A program made the position numbers and the translations under genes. The notes beneath the pieces were generated by a model. It made no database searches. It saw only the letters and a list, made by a program, of their open reading frames with translations, and was not told where the DNA came from. From Acanthochlamys bracteata (Eukaryota > Streptophyta > Magnoliopsida > Pandanales > Velloziaceae): a DNA stretch of 64,000 bases. The stretch is from NCBI GenBank assembly GCA_019914995.1, contig CM034134.1:3490145-3554144 (forward strand). Reading direction: 5' to 3'. Positions 43,278 through 54,101 of this stretch are shown here, piece after piece (the stretch's first letter is position 1; the number at the start of each line of letters is the position of its first letter).

Positions 43278-46200
43278 CTGGAAATAAAACCAGAAATTTT
43301 CATGTTTAATTGAAACAAAGAAAACAACTTGGTAAAACAGAGTGCTACACTAAGTTGTTCTATTTTCTTCTAGCACACAATTTTAGCTCCTTTTCGGTGA
43401 GAGAGATTCTTAGGAATTTAGTAGCACTGAACTAAAGCTGATTTCAAGCTATGATGACACCCCTCACAATGCAACATAATGGTAAAATGAAAGGTTAAGT
43501 CGTAGGCCAACAACAAGGGTTTACCTTCAACCATTACATCTTCTTCACATGATACAACATAATGCATTGGGCCGTGTATGTATTGATGAGGTTTATGCCT
43601 TTGCTGGTGAACTTGTACCCACCATTGTGAATCACATCGAGATGAGAAAGCAAAAGCACTACAAATTATCGATCTCCGAACTTGCTACAGCCATATCTTG
43701 AAACATTGGATGTGGCTAATAAGCTAAAATTTAGTTGGTTTAATAAACTAAGTTTGCTAATTCTTATTGGTGAATTTATGAAACATATATTATCCATTAT
43801 TGTAGATAGTGGGTAATGGATGTTGGTGAAACTAAAAAGTCACATATTCTCCCACTATTATAAATGTGATCCTTATAAAAGATAGTATTTGGTCCTCTCT
43901 CCTCTCCTATTGAAAATCTAAAGAAAATTTTCATCATCTAAAGTTCTTCTTTAGAATTAAGAGAAGATTAAGAGGGAGAAATCAAGTTTTCCAAAATACA
44001 ACAATTTGATCTAAAAAGGAGAGCTATGGATCAATGTATGTTTACTCTCTCTCGTTTAAATGTCTATTATAAAAATCGTTGAGCTTTTAGATCTTAAATT
44101 ATGATGTATGTAAGTTGCATATTACATAGAATTAAGAAACTTTCTAGCAATTGGTATCAAAATAAGGTTTTAAAAAACAATAATTATTCATTAAAAATTG
44201 TTTTCCTCTCTTGATTATGAAATTCTAAAATTAAGTGTTTGGCATGTTATGTTTTCGCTGTGTTATTATAAATTTTGTTAACTTTTTGAATGCCTATAAC
44301 TGTTTCAAAGCATTTTGATTATTTGAATGTACAATATGATGGTTTGTTAGTCACCAATGTGGCCAAAGCTTAAGGTTTTTAAATTTTAAATTTATATTAT
44401 AATGATTTGTTTGTGACCAAAGTGGCTTTCTTGAAATTATAAATTTCAAATTGTAGAATTTGTATATCAATTTGAATTTACGTGAAGATGGCTTGTTAGT
44501 CACCAAAGTGGCCAAATTTGAAGTTGTTTGAATTTCAGATTATGTGATTTATTTGTTCAATTATCCATAAATATGTGATGCTTGTAATTGAGATTACATT
44601 ATATTAAAAGGTTTGCTTTATTGTGGATAATTACAATTCATAATTATAAGACATTTTGAATCGCCCAAAGGTTTCATAATTCTTATAATTTATGAATATG
44701 ACGTTACGATTTATATATTATATTAGATTTGTTTCGTATATCCAAAGATAACAAATATATCTAATTTAAATATCTTTAATTATTAAATTAAGTTAAAATT
44801 TTATTTTAGCATCATTATGGTTTGTGCTAGTATATCGTTGTTTCACGCAAAGGAGAACTATGATATACGTTTATTGCTTACGTAAATTGTTTGAATCTGA
44901 TTATATATTTATGTTTTTAATCAAAATATTAATTAACAAGCATCTATTTCGGTCTTTTTATATTTGCATGCTATGTCTGTATCATTATTTAGCGAACTCA
45001 ATTTCTCTCTTGGTGTAGACAAGTTTAGTTTACTTAGCACTCTTAAGAAAGAAACCCGCTCTGATTTACTAATAACAATAGCTATGAAGAGAGATCTTTC
45101 TATAATGTTTGGGAAAGATCAAACAGACTAAGCTTAATTTTTATGCGAATGACTGTTGCAAAGAACATTAAGCCAACTCTTCCTCACACTGAAAATGGTC
45201 AAACATTGCAGCAAGATTAAAGTTTTTAGGAATGAATGTGGATGAGAATTTTCTTATCCAGTTTGTTATTAATTTTGTTGACTCCTAAATATGGTCTATT
45301 CCAAATGAACTATAACATCATGAAGGACAAATAGAATGCGAATAAATTCCACAGTATCCTTGTGTAAGATGAGATAAGACTTAAGAATTTGGGAACTCAT
45401 TCATTCATTTCTTTAAACATCAAGAAGTTAGAAAGAAAGTCGGAAGAAAAAATGGAAAGAAAACGCGAGGACCAGTTCAGACAAATTGGTTTTTTACTTC
45501 ATTATATAAGAAGAAACGTAAAAATGACAAAGAGCGGTTCTGTAAGAAACCTGAGCACTATTAGAGAGATTGTCTGAAACGTATGGCTTGGCTCGAAAAA
45601 AAGGTAAACATTATGTCTTTGTGTGTTTCGATTCAAATTTAGCTGAAGTTTCTTATAATACTTGGTGGATTGATTCCGGCTATACCACTCAAGTATATGT
45701 TAGGGTTGTCTCATAAAGCATATGTTAACAAAATCTGATAGAGCTTTGGAATGAAAAATTGCTTAATAAGTGTTCTTCCAATTCAAGAAAGTTAAGTCTT
45801 ATGTAATATCCAAAGAATGATTTGAAAAGCAAACAAATGAATGAAATTCCTTTTTCATCTCTTATTGGGAGCTTGATGTATACTTGGACTTGTACTAGAT
45901 TCGATATCAATTTTGCAATTCAAATGCTAGGCTGATATCAATGTAATCTAGGGCATAATCACTGAAAAGCTGCAAAAAAGTATTAAGATATTTGTAAAGC
46001 ACTAACGATCATATGTTTACTTACTGAAGATCTGACAATTTGCAAACTGTCGAATTTTCAGATTTAGACTTTACTGAATGTGCTGATAATAGAAAGCTCA
46101 TATTTGGATATGTGTTTCTTTTGGTTGGAAGAGCAATATAATGAAAATGTGCGAAGTAGTCTGCGTTGCTATTTCCACTATGTAATTTGAGTTTGTGGCA

Positions 46201-48750
46201 TGTTTTGAAAAGATACTCGAACTAATTGGCTGCAAACCTTTATTCATGACTTGAAATTATCAACAATATTGTCATGCCGCTGAAAATTTATTATGATAAT
46301 TCTACACAGTCTTCTCACATGAAACAGCAAGTACCCTAAGGGTGCTAAATATGTAGAATTGAAATATCTTGCCGTTATTGAAAAAGTTTAGAACAAATAG
46401 TGTCAATAAGCATATTAGTATCAATCTTATGATTGCCGATCCATTAACGAAAGGGTTGCCCCCAAAGATATCTACTGAGCATGTCGAAAGAATGGACATT
46501 ATTAAAATTTTTAATGTTCATGTATTTGATATTCGAGCTCATTTATGTATTGTTTTTATTATATCATATTCCTATTGATATATATGTGAATAGATTATGT
46601 GAAGACTAATAGTATGTTTTCTATCAAGATTTATGCGGACCATTACTGTTTTCCATTTATTAATCATGTTACGCGTAAGATTAACTGTGTGGTGCATGGA
46701 AGGAACTGTGTCGAATTAATGATATAGAACCATTAATTACTCATGTAGTCTTTATTTAATGATGAAAATTATGATGTAATCAACAAACAAAAGAATTTAG
46801 TCTTTATATTTTGCGCAATTATCATAAAGATAAATTTAACACATGATCTAGATAGAAGAATGTAGGATGTGACTCATATGGTAAAGTATGATTGGTTTAA
46901 TAAATTAAGTTTGTTTAATCTTATTGGTGAATTTTAATACACATATATTATCTACTATTATAAAGAGTGGGTAATAAATGTTGGTGAAATTAAAAAGTCA
47001 CATGTTCTCCCACTATTATAGACAACGAGTAACCAATATATTTTGGAATTCAAAGAGTCACATATTTTATTCATTATAATAGTTATTGGATAAATGAATG
47101 TGATCCTTATAAAATCTGGTACTTGGTCCTCTCTTCTCTTCCATTGGAAAATCTAAAAAAAATTTTCATCACCTAAAGTTTTTTATAGATTAAGAAGAGA
47201 TTAAGAGAGAGAAATCAAGATTTCCATAGACAACTATTTGGTCTAAAAAGAACGCTATGAATCAAAGTATGTTTACTATCTCCTGTTTAAATCTCTATTG
47301 TAAAATTCATTGAATTTTTAAATCTTAGAATTATGATCTATGTAAATTGAATATTACATAAAATTAAGAAAATTTCTAACATGAAATACATAAATTTATT
47401 CGTCCAGGTTCCCTAAGAAGTAAGAATTAATGACCTGAATTTGCTTAAGAGTTTAACTGTCATCACAGTGTTTACTGATTGTCTGAAAATATAGCCACAA
47501 AGAGGAAGCTAAAATCTGTTCATTAATTTTGTCTTAGGTGATCTTATTCGCCTATTGGTGGTCTCTTTCAAATACTTTCTGAGCACTTCATGTTGGTAGT
47601 CATCTTGAGTCGTTTTTAAGTTTGAAGACATAGGCCAAGCTAAATTATGCACTTTATGTAAATTGCTAAACTAGCTGATAACATCCTTTTGTGAGATCAT
47701 AAATAAAATATGAACAAAAGAAAGCCCGACGTACTTCTTCAACAGCAGTAATTAAGTGCAGCATTTGTCGACTGAACCATTGCTTTTACTGCAATGAAAT
47801 TTCAGCTTAAAGTCTACACGTGTCTGAGCTCTTTTGTCTTTTCTGAATGTAGGGAAATGCTTCAAGGAAATTGAATAAGTAAATAGAAACTAATTCGAAC
47901 TGAATTGAACTCTGCCAAATCAAGATCGAGAAGTTGAGCACCATCCATTGAGACTTTAATCAATTGGTACATTAGTGACTTCATTAGAAACTAGAAACGT
48001 CCTATAATCTCCGGTTAAGATACTTTCTTTTCCTCACGTTCTTTCTCCAAATGAAGTATTCTTAATTAGACATGATAATAATGTGATAAGAAAATAACAG
48101 ATTGAAAAAGAGACGCTATATCAGGAATATGCTAACAATGTCTGAATTACGCACCCGGGAAAGAAGATGAAAACGCACATGAACTGGAAGTACATCTCTA
48201 CAAACTTTCGCTTGTACCATCTCAATCTCATCCAGTTCATGATGATGGGCTGAAAATAACCAACCATCCTTAATCAATCACCAAAGAGTAATTAACATTA
48301 ATAAAGCGTTTAGAGATAATGCACTCACAGGAGCGACAAAAAAATAGAGCACCGCCGTGATCCCTCCTTGGATCAAAACCGTTTTGAGGTCTACCTCATA
48401 ATTGCTTCCAGTTACAGCCATCGCCGGCATCTCCATCTAACCATTTAGTGCAAATCACTCTCACAGTATTAAATACCATTTCCTAATTGTATCGTAAGAA
48501 TAAATCTGAAATCAAACATTTCTGATAACAAAGAGAAAAGTACGGAGCTTACAGAGGCCAGAGCAGCTCCACAAAGCAAACCAAACTTATTTAAATTGAA
48601 ACTCAAAGTTTTCAATGAACATGTAGCTGCACTCCCAAGAAGTTTTTCATGTTTAGGAATTGCAATTGAGAATTTGATTTTAGATTGAACTTGTTGTGGT
48701 GGAAGGGGGATGGAGGATAAGCTCCAACACCTACAACTACAACAGCTCAT
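43166..48750 (-). CDS. NDHL: NdhL (CRR23), chloroplast NDH complex subunit L, four exons
   Basis: NdhL is a small membrane protein of subcomplex A of the chloroplast NADH dehydrogenase-like complex, which runs cyclic electron flow around photosystem I. Four minus-strand exons join cleanly: 48750-48553, 48436-48329, 48249-48155 and 43277-43166 (513 nt, 170 aa). Exon 1 (residues 1-66, MSCCSCRCWSLSSIPLPPQQ) is Ser/Cys/Lys-rich without acidic clusters, like a chloroplast transit peptide. The conserved core spans exons 2-4: AVTGSNYEVDL, then PPIIMNWMRLRWYKRKFVEM, then MLWAPFLNFRKFPRDP. Two hydrophobic segments (about 86-109 and 119-141) fit membrane spans. All introns have GT-AG ends; the intron 3 donor is GTGCGT. 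The protein is some 20 residues shorter at the C-terminus than I recall for Arabidopsis NdhL. Intron 3 (4.9 kb) contains a copia element. I see no disabling change, so I think it is functional. Confidence 0.88.
43711..44149 (+). repeat. 5' LTR of copia 3
   Basis: It begins TGTGGCTAATAAGC and ends TTTCTAGCA, followed at once by the primer-like ATTGGTATCA. Blocks such as AAGTCACATATTCTCCCACT and GGTCCTCTCT are shared with the 3' LTR. Confidence 0.8.
44151..44159 (+). promoter_or_regulatory. Primer binding site of copia 3
   Basis: TTGGTATCA next to the LTR end resembles the initiator-tRNA-Met primer site, with its 3' part changed. Confidence 0.6.
46868..47381 (+). repeat. 3' LTR of copia 3
   Basis: It begins TGTGACTCATATGG and ends TTTCTAACA. 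It is longer than the 5' LTR by about 75 bp and shares most of its sequence. Confidence 0.8.
47382..48154 (-). other. Remaining part of NDHL intron 3
   Basis: About 770 bp of intron between copia 3 and exon 3, AT-rich, with no further feature recognised. With the left remainder (43278-43710) the intron without copia 3 would be about 1.2 kb. Confidence 0.7.
48155..48249 (-). other. NDHL: NDHL exon 3
   Basis: It is 95 nt, entered after TTTTCAG and left at GTGCGT in the middle of a Gly codon. It encodes PIIMNWMRLRWYKRKFVEMY and FQFMCVFIFFP, the most conserved part of NdhL. Confidence 0.88.
48329..48436 (-). other. NDHL: NDHL exon 2
   Basis: It is 108 nt, 36 codons, phase 0 at both ends, entered after GGTTAG and left at GTGAGT. 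It encodes MEMPAMAVTGSNYEVDL and the first membrane span (GGITAVLYFFVAP). Confidence 0.85.
48553..48750 (-). other. NDHL: NDHL exon 1 (transit peptide)
   Basis: It encodes residues 1-66 from ATG at 48750 to GGAALAS-like CGAALAS and ends in phase 0 before GTAAGC. There is no homology to the mature protein here, as expected of a targeting sequence. Confidence 0.82.
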
Positions 48751-48900
48751 GTTTGCTTGGAAAGAAACCTGTCGTTCTAAAGCTTCTTATCTTTGGTAGC
48801 CTTTTCTGATGGCCTTCATTCAGCAAATTGGGCCCGGGAGAAAGGGATAGCTCAAGTGACCGGTGGCCAAAAGAATCAGAACCACATTTAATACTCCTAA
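48751..48900 (-). promoter_or_regulatory. NDHL upstream region with I-box and site II-like motifs
   Basis: Reading upstream of the ATG on the minus strand there is a GATAAG I-box (plus-strand CTTATC, 48786-48791), common in light-regulated photosynthesis genes. Further up is a TGGGCCC site II-type element (48829-48835). No clear TATA box is seen. Such short motifs also occur by chance, so the assignment rests mainly on position. Confidence 0.35.
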
Positions 48901-50026
48901 TATTTATAAGAAATCAAACGAAATTACTGACGTGCTACTCCATCAACTAACAAATTACGGATCATTACGAAGTAGTACAAGCAGGACAATCAGTGGAAAC
49001 AATATGAGACGCAGAGTACAATATATGTTGGGACATAAAGCCACTTCGATGTAACTAGCTGCAAAAAGTCCACTGTTTAGTCTAGTTAGTCTTTTGATGG
49101 TATCTTTTCCTTTATAAATGGGCCCAAGAAGAGTGAACAAATTTTAATTAACAATATATCTGATGGATAAACCAAGTTCGGTCAAAAAGCGAGGTGCGCA
49201 TTCTCAAGTAACGAGCAATATTTACTCCAATCAAATTTATGCAACAAACAAAAATCTGCGTAATATTACAGCCATCAGTACTTAACCTCTAAATTGAGAT
49301 AAGGAAAATAGAGCAGGATTGCATACACCGATGCCGTCTTTGCAAGATGCAAACTTAATTGAAGGAGTACTTGTGATTCGTATCAATTTCTAAGAGGATC
49401 TTTAATCTCATGATTCAAAGAAACAATATCCATTGTCTCTCAACCACGTATGCCGAATATGCGGCAACAGGTAGGAGTTGCGCACATGTATTATGGATCA
49501 AACATTAATTCTTAATTTTGGTTAAAAATTATATACTATTCCCATCTATTGTCATAATACAAGTGCCAAAATTTTTTTTAAAAATCCCACATAACACTAA
49601 CACACAAAGCACACAGACTTAAGATATCTTTTTATACATTAGCATATTGGTTGCAATAACATTGTTTTGAATTATGTTGAATTTGAAAATGAATTTGCGA
49701 ATATTTTACTAAACTTTTTTCTTCGAATTTTCTTTTGCGAATTTTTCATGAGCTTAGTTTATCCTAATGTGAGTTTAGTTGATTTTCAAATGATTCTAAA
49801 TTGAATTTTCTTTTATTTGGTTTTTTTATTTTATCTTAAATTGCATGTCCATTGAGCTAGCCGAGTATTACTAAAATTCTTCTATCCTTATTTGCTAAAC
49901 CCTTATGCATATTAGTGTTTCAATCTTCTGCAAATTTCTTTCTATACGTGTTTGAGACTTTGAGCTCTATCTAATAATCTGGTTCACAAGATTCGTTTTC
50001 TCACCGAAACCAACAAACCGTAGCTG
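48901..50026. other. Non-coding region upstream of NDHL
   Basis: AT-rich sequence with no recognisable gene. It contains a short LTR-like piece at 49027-49100. Confidence 0.45.
49027..49100 (+). repeat. Short fragment resembling the copia 1 LTR start
   Basis: TGTTGGGACATAAAGCCACT, then TCGATG, then AAAAGTCCACTGTTTAGTC follow the same order as the start of the LTRs at 9873 and 13925. Only about 75 bp can be matched, so it is a remnant or a truncated solo LTR. Confidence 0.5.
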
Positions 50027-50578
50027 TTGTTCACCATCTTCCGCACGCGGCTGAATCCATTATCCATCTTGTTCCCAAGATGCTCCATTGGTTCTCCAGC
50101 AAAAATTTCTTCAATTCACTGCTTGAATCAACAATGCTTAAGGAAGGATGTTGATGATAGATTTATCAGAAAGAAATCCCTAGTAAACTATGGAAAGCAT
50201 AGGGCATTAACCATCCTTTCTGCGACAAAAATAAAATTTGATGATTTACTTTCAAGGACTAGATGTGCAGGACAAATTTGAATTTCAAGGATGGCAATTT
50301 CTTAAAGAGTGCTCTGAAATGTACTATGAGGATGCGGTGCTTACATTTTATGCAAATCTCAAGCCCGACACTTTGTTTTTGTGTTCATTTGCATACTTTC
50401 TACGGTGCTCTAGGGTATAGAGACACACCAACCCTATAAACTTGTATTTGCTCTGGAATGACATTATGAGGATCTTAAGGAATGTAGTTTATTATGAGGA
50501 TCTTAAGATGGTTGAAATAATCAAAATAGATCATTTGAAATGGGCATTGAATACAGACTACGTGACCCTTGAGGAGAT

Positions 50579-50778
50579 TGTTGGGGAGATTGGGGAGATA
50601 TACATACTGAATGAGTTAACCAAAATAAGACATCGGAAGGGTCCAATCCATACACTAGAAAGCCCAATCCCACCCAAAAGCTTAATCAAATGGGTTATGG
50701 AACTCTCTAATATATTAACCCCCTTTTCATTTTATCTTTATTCAATATGGGACTAATTCACTCACTCTTAATCCAACA
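50579..50778 (-). repeat. 3' LTR of the TRIM
   Basis: TGTTGG at the left and CCAACA at the right are perfect inverted ends. It contains the paired CCCAATCC / TATGGGACTAATTC sequence common in these TRIM LTRs. Confidence 0.82.
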
Positions 50779-51195
50779 ATCTCTCCCTCAAGAGTGAGTC
50801 ACTTATATTTTTCATCATTTGAGCACCCTATTGCACACCAAGTACGTCGATCGCTCAGAATTCCAGCCACTTGGCCTGACCACCATTAGTGCACACCAAG
50901 AGCTAACTATTAGAGCCCAACTTGCTCCAAATGTTTACTTCACTCCTTACATAAGCCCATATTGAGTCACACTACTCTTAACTTGCTCATCGCATTATCA
51001 GCTAAAGTTATAATATGCATCGATCGTCTCGCCCGTATACAGTTTGGGCAACTAAAAGCCAGCCATCAGAGTCCAATTTTCTTCGAACTCTCGCTCATAC
51101 CTTACGGAAGCCCTATGTGAGTCACACTGCTACTAACCTACTCACCCACTATTAGTGAGAGCTACTACATGCATCAAGCTCCGTGCCAAATTATC

Positions 51196-51208
51196 AGCTC
51201 TGATATCA
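51196..51208 (-). promoter_or_regulatory. Primer binding site of the TRIM
   Basis: Minus-strand TGATATCAGAGCT is one base from the initiator-tRNA-Met primer site and adjoins the right LTR. Confidence 0.75.
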
Positions 51209-51209
51209 C

Positions 51210-51355
51210 TGTTGGAAAAATACAACAATACTGAGTTGGTTAATTAAGATAAGACATCGGAAGGGGCCATACACTAGAAAGCCCAATCCAACCCAAAAGC
51301 TTAAGCCAGTGGGTTATGAAACTATCTAATATATTAACCACCTTCTCATAAATCA
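51210..51355 (-). repeat. 5' LTR of the TRIM, truncated
   Basis: It starts TGTTGGAAAAATAC and matches the other LTR for about 140 bp, ending near CACCTTCTCAT. The outer third is missing. Confidence 0.75.
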
Positions 51356-52699
51356 AACACTTGCCTTATGCACATACAATTACTGAATTCTCAGAAAGAA
51401 AATGAGTTGTTTTGGACAAGTACAATGAGCTGATGCAAAGCAATTTGTGTCTTATATTTAAAAAGTATTAAGGGACTGTATGGTGCTGACGAAGTGATTG
51501 TTGAGTCCTTTGATGCCCACAAGACGATGCCCATAATGATAGCCATACTAATTCTTGCACCTCCGGAAGTCCACTGCAATTAAGAAGAACCTACTAGACA
51601 AAAAGCTCATTTGAGGGGTCAAGCAGCTTCATCAAGTGGACAAGGAGCTACATTTCCAAACATGGTATGGGTTCCTTTTGATCATTGAAAGAACTTAAAA
51701 ATGAAATTTAGAAAGCTTAGAATGAGACTTTGGACAATTGTGGACACAACCCTAGATATGTTCAGTGGGCTGCACACGCGTAGTAGAAGCTTGATAGCTT
51801 GATCGTAAAAATGAAGACAGGTGACACGCATTCAAGGAATGGTTCAGAGATCAAATCAACCTGCAGATCTAGATTTTTCTTCTACCTAACCCACTCTATC
51901 TACCCGAATCTCTAAACACCGTAAAGCCTAAACCTACCCAACAACCCTTTACTACCTCAGTGGATTGATCAAAACTTAATGTTTTCTACTTTGCTATATA
52001 GTTGTCCGTGTTTCTGCTTACATTTTAACTTTTGCTTTGATCTTGTTATTGTTGAACTTGTGCTTTATGTTTGTATTGCTGCCTTATCTAGGTGTTACTT
52101 GCAGTAGGCAGTTTTGTTGAAATCTTGTAGCATGTTGCTTATGGAATGAATCAATGTTTGTACTTGTTTATTTTTTCCCGATTGATTACATTTATATTTG
52201 TTCACAGTCTATGCAATGTCGTTGTATGTTGATAAACGCTGAATGGTAAATGCTTGAGACTGTTGTGAATATTGCTACTAATGTTCTCCTCCCAAGTCTT
52301 TTTGATATAACAAAAAAGGGGAGAAGCATTAATGAGAATTGTTTTGCAGGGAAATGGATGCTTATACAAGGGGAGAAGTACAGTTAGGAGGAGATTGTGC
52401 TATCCAAAAGTTGAGTGCTTATGGAATACTAATTGCTACTGGATGCATGGTTCGAGGGGGAGCTACAACTAGCTCCTGTGAACATTTACTTTTTGCTACA
52501 TGATCTATGGTTCTTTATGGAGTCATTTTGCATATCTTTTACTCTTTCCTATTATAAGCAAACAAATAATTCTCTAAATATTGTCATATAAAAAAGAGAG
52601 AGATTGTTGGAAATCCTAAATATTTTGATTATAGCTTACATTGAGTAATTATTGAACTTTGGATATGTCTACAATACTCTTGCTGGGTGGAGAGACACT

Positions 52700-53190
52700 A
52701 CTATAAAAAATAACTTTATCGACTGACACAATCGGTCCACAACTTATCTTTTAACGTTATTAAAGCAAATTAGCGACTTAAAAAAGTGCAGTCGATAAAA
52801 TGTCGGCAAATCAAGGTCAGTAGACCGTTTGCCGACTGAGTATACAATCTAGTCAGCACCAAACAGTGACTTATTGATTGAGCAGTTTTGTCGCAAATTA
52901 CCGACTAAATTGTTGGTCGGAAACATTATGTCGGAAATTACCGACTAAATTGTTGGTCGGAAATATACCGATAGATTGGTCAGTCGGTAATTATCAACTA
53001 CTTTTGTCGTCAGAAAGTACCAACTGCATATTTAGTCGGTAGATACCGACTGGGTCCGTAGTCGGTAACTACCGACTTCTTTTGTTGTCTGTAAATTACT
53101 GACTACATCCGCAGTCAATAAATTGCCGTCTAATAGTGTAGTCGGTAATTGAGTAGTACATTCAGTGCCGATTGATTACATGTGCAGTCG
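52700..53190. repeat. Subterminal repeat array of CACTA 2
   Basis: Many ACCGACT / AGTCGGTA units occur in both directions. Two 31-bp direct copies of a longer unit lie next to each other near 52899-52965 (ATTACCGACTAAATTG, TTGGTCGGAAA). Confidence 0.9.
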
Positions 53191-53199
53191 GCAATTACA

Positions 53200-54101
53200 C
53201 AACACTAGTCTACTGGTTCTATTTCTATTAGCATATACATAACAAAAAATATGTATATTCACATTACTCAACACTACTATCCATTCACCAACAAAAAATA
53301 TGGATAGTGTATACACAACTCTACTAACCATTCACCACGAACGTTCAACACACAAACAGATGAAAAGAAAACTTTAAATTTTCATATTCCTCAAATGCTT
53401 AAACCAAACTCAATTTGGTTATGTGGTTGCATCCATACATCATCTCATACATTAATTGGAAATGAATAAAGAAAAGCTTGGTTTTTTTTACAACGAAGCA
53501 CCCTAGCTAGCTATCTAAAACACCATCCCTGCAACAAACAAAGCAAATAATTTTATTATAAGATAGAGCAAAAAATATATATGTTTTCAAAAATCCTAAA
53601 TTTAAATATGCATTAACAGAGCCAACTTCTCTATGGATTGGATTCATAATATATGTTGGTAGCAGCATATAGAAGACACATTAATAATATTACAGTATGG
53701 GCAACCAGAAGAGCATGAGTTCAAACAAAAGAGCATTACATTAATAACATTACAGTATGGGCAACCAGATGAGCATGATTTCAAACATTACATTAAAACA
53801 TTACATATATGCTGGATTCATAAATTCAAACAGAAGAGCATGAGTTCAGATGCATGGGCAAGCAACGACAGAGTTGTTGTACAACTTGGAAAACCAAAAA
53901 CACATTGGTGGTTTTTTTAATTTTGTTAAAGTATAACTACTTCAAAGCTATTGCTGAAAAGTAAATTTGTAAAATAAAACTAATAATGAAACATTAATCA
54001 GTCAACAAAAAAAATAATGAAAAAAACCAAGCAATAAATATATCTTTCTCTAGCTGAAATAAAGTAAAACTAATTTTTAAAAGAAGCACATAATGAAATT
54101 A
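53200..54101. other. Non-coding interior of CACTA 2
   Basis: About 900 bp between the subterminal array and the Transposase_24 stop codon. It holds the 60-bp tandem repeat and otherwise nothing recognisable. Confidence 0.5.
53680..53800. repeat. Two-copy tandem repeat, 60-bp unit
   Basis: ATTAATAATATTACAGTATG and GGGCAACCAGAAGAGCATGA recur 60 bp later as ATTAATAACATTACAGTATG and GGGCAACCAGATGAGCATGA. It lies in the non-coding part of CACTA 2. Confidence 0.88.

Larger units (their letters stand above)
43711..47381 (+). mobile_element. Ty1/copia retrotransposon 3, inside the last NDHL intron
   Basis: Two LTRs (43711-44149 and 46868-47381) enclose decayed copia relics. These are a zinc knuckle and protease area (about 45530-45720, CKKPEHY and NTWWIDSGYTTQVYV), an RNase H area (about 45840-46200, FSSLIGSLMYTWTCTRFDIN, FSDLDFTECADNRK) and the C-terminal block (46369-46578, NLMIADPLTKGLPPKI). 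Integrase and most of reverse transcriptase are not seen. The element is opposite in direction to NDHL. It is heavily broken and its LTRs differ at many sites, so the insertion is old and evidently tolerated. I found no clear target duplication. Confidence 0.85.
50579..51360 (-). mobile_element. TRIM (miniature LTR retroelement), right LTR truncated
   Basis: It is a 0.78 kb minus-strand element. The left (3') LTR is 50579-50778, TGTTGGGG...AATCCAACA, 200 bp. To its right is a polypurine tract (minus strand TGAGGGAGAGAT), about 400 bp of non-coding interior, and a primer site (51196-51208, minus strand TGATATCAGAGCT). The right (5') LTR starts TGTTGGAAAA at 51210 and matches the left one (GACATCGGAAGG, ACTAGAAAGCCCAATCC, CTAATATATTAACC) until about 51353, where it breaks off. 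There is no coding capacity, as expected for a TRIM. Confidence 0.82.
50027..52695 (+). mobile_element. LTR-element relic with a Transposase_32-like ORF, start of 3' LTR
   Basis: Plus-strand remnants near 50140-50420 read DDRFIRKKSLVNYGKHRAL and EFQGWQFLKECSEMYYEDAV with LTFYANL. This resembles the plant-specific Transposase_32 domain (PF20167: R.W..F....VV.EFYAN). Protein-like readings go on to the right of a nested TRIM (about 51450-51770, GADEVIVESFDAHKTMPIMI). The relic ends in FDITKKG and a purine tract (AAAAAGAGAGAGAT, to 52604), followed by an LTR-like TGTTGGAAATCC at 52605. That LTR is cut at 52696 by CACTA 2. Such ORFs are common in plant non-autonomous LTR elements. It is heavily broken and its left end was not found. 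Confidence 0.55.

Noticed and set aside
43711-47381. NDHL as a pseudogene because of the LTR insertion
   Set aside because: The insertion lies wholly inside an intron; all exon joins, splice ends and the reading frame are intact.
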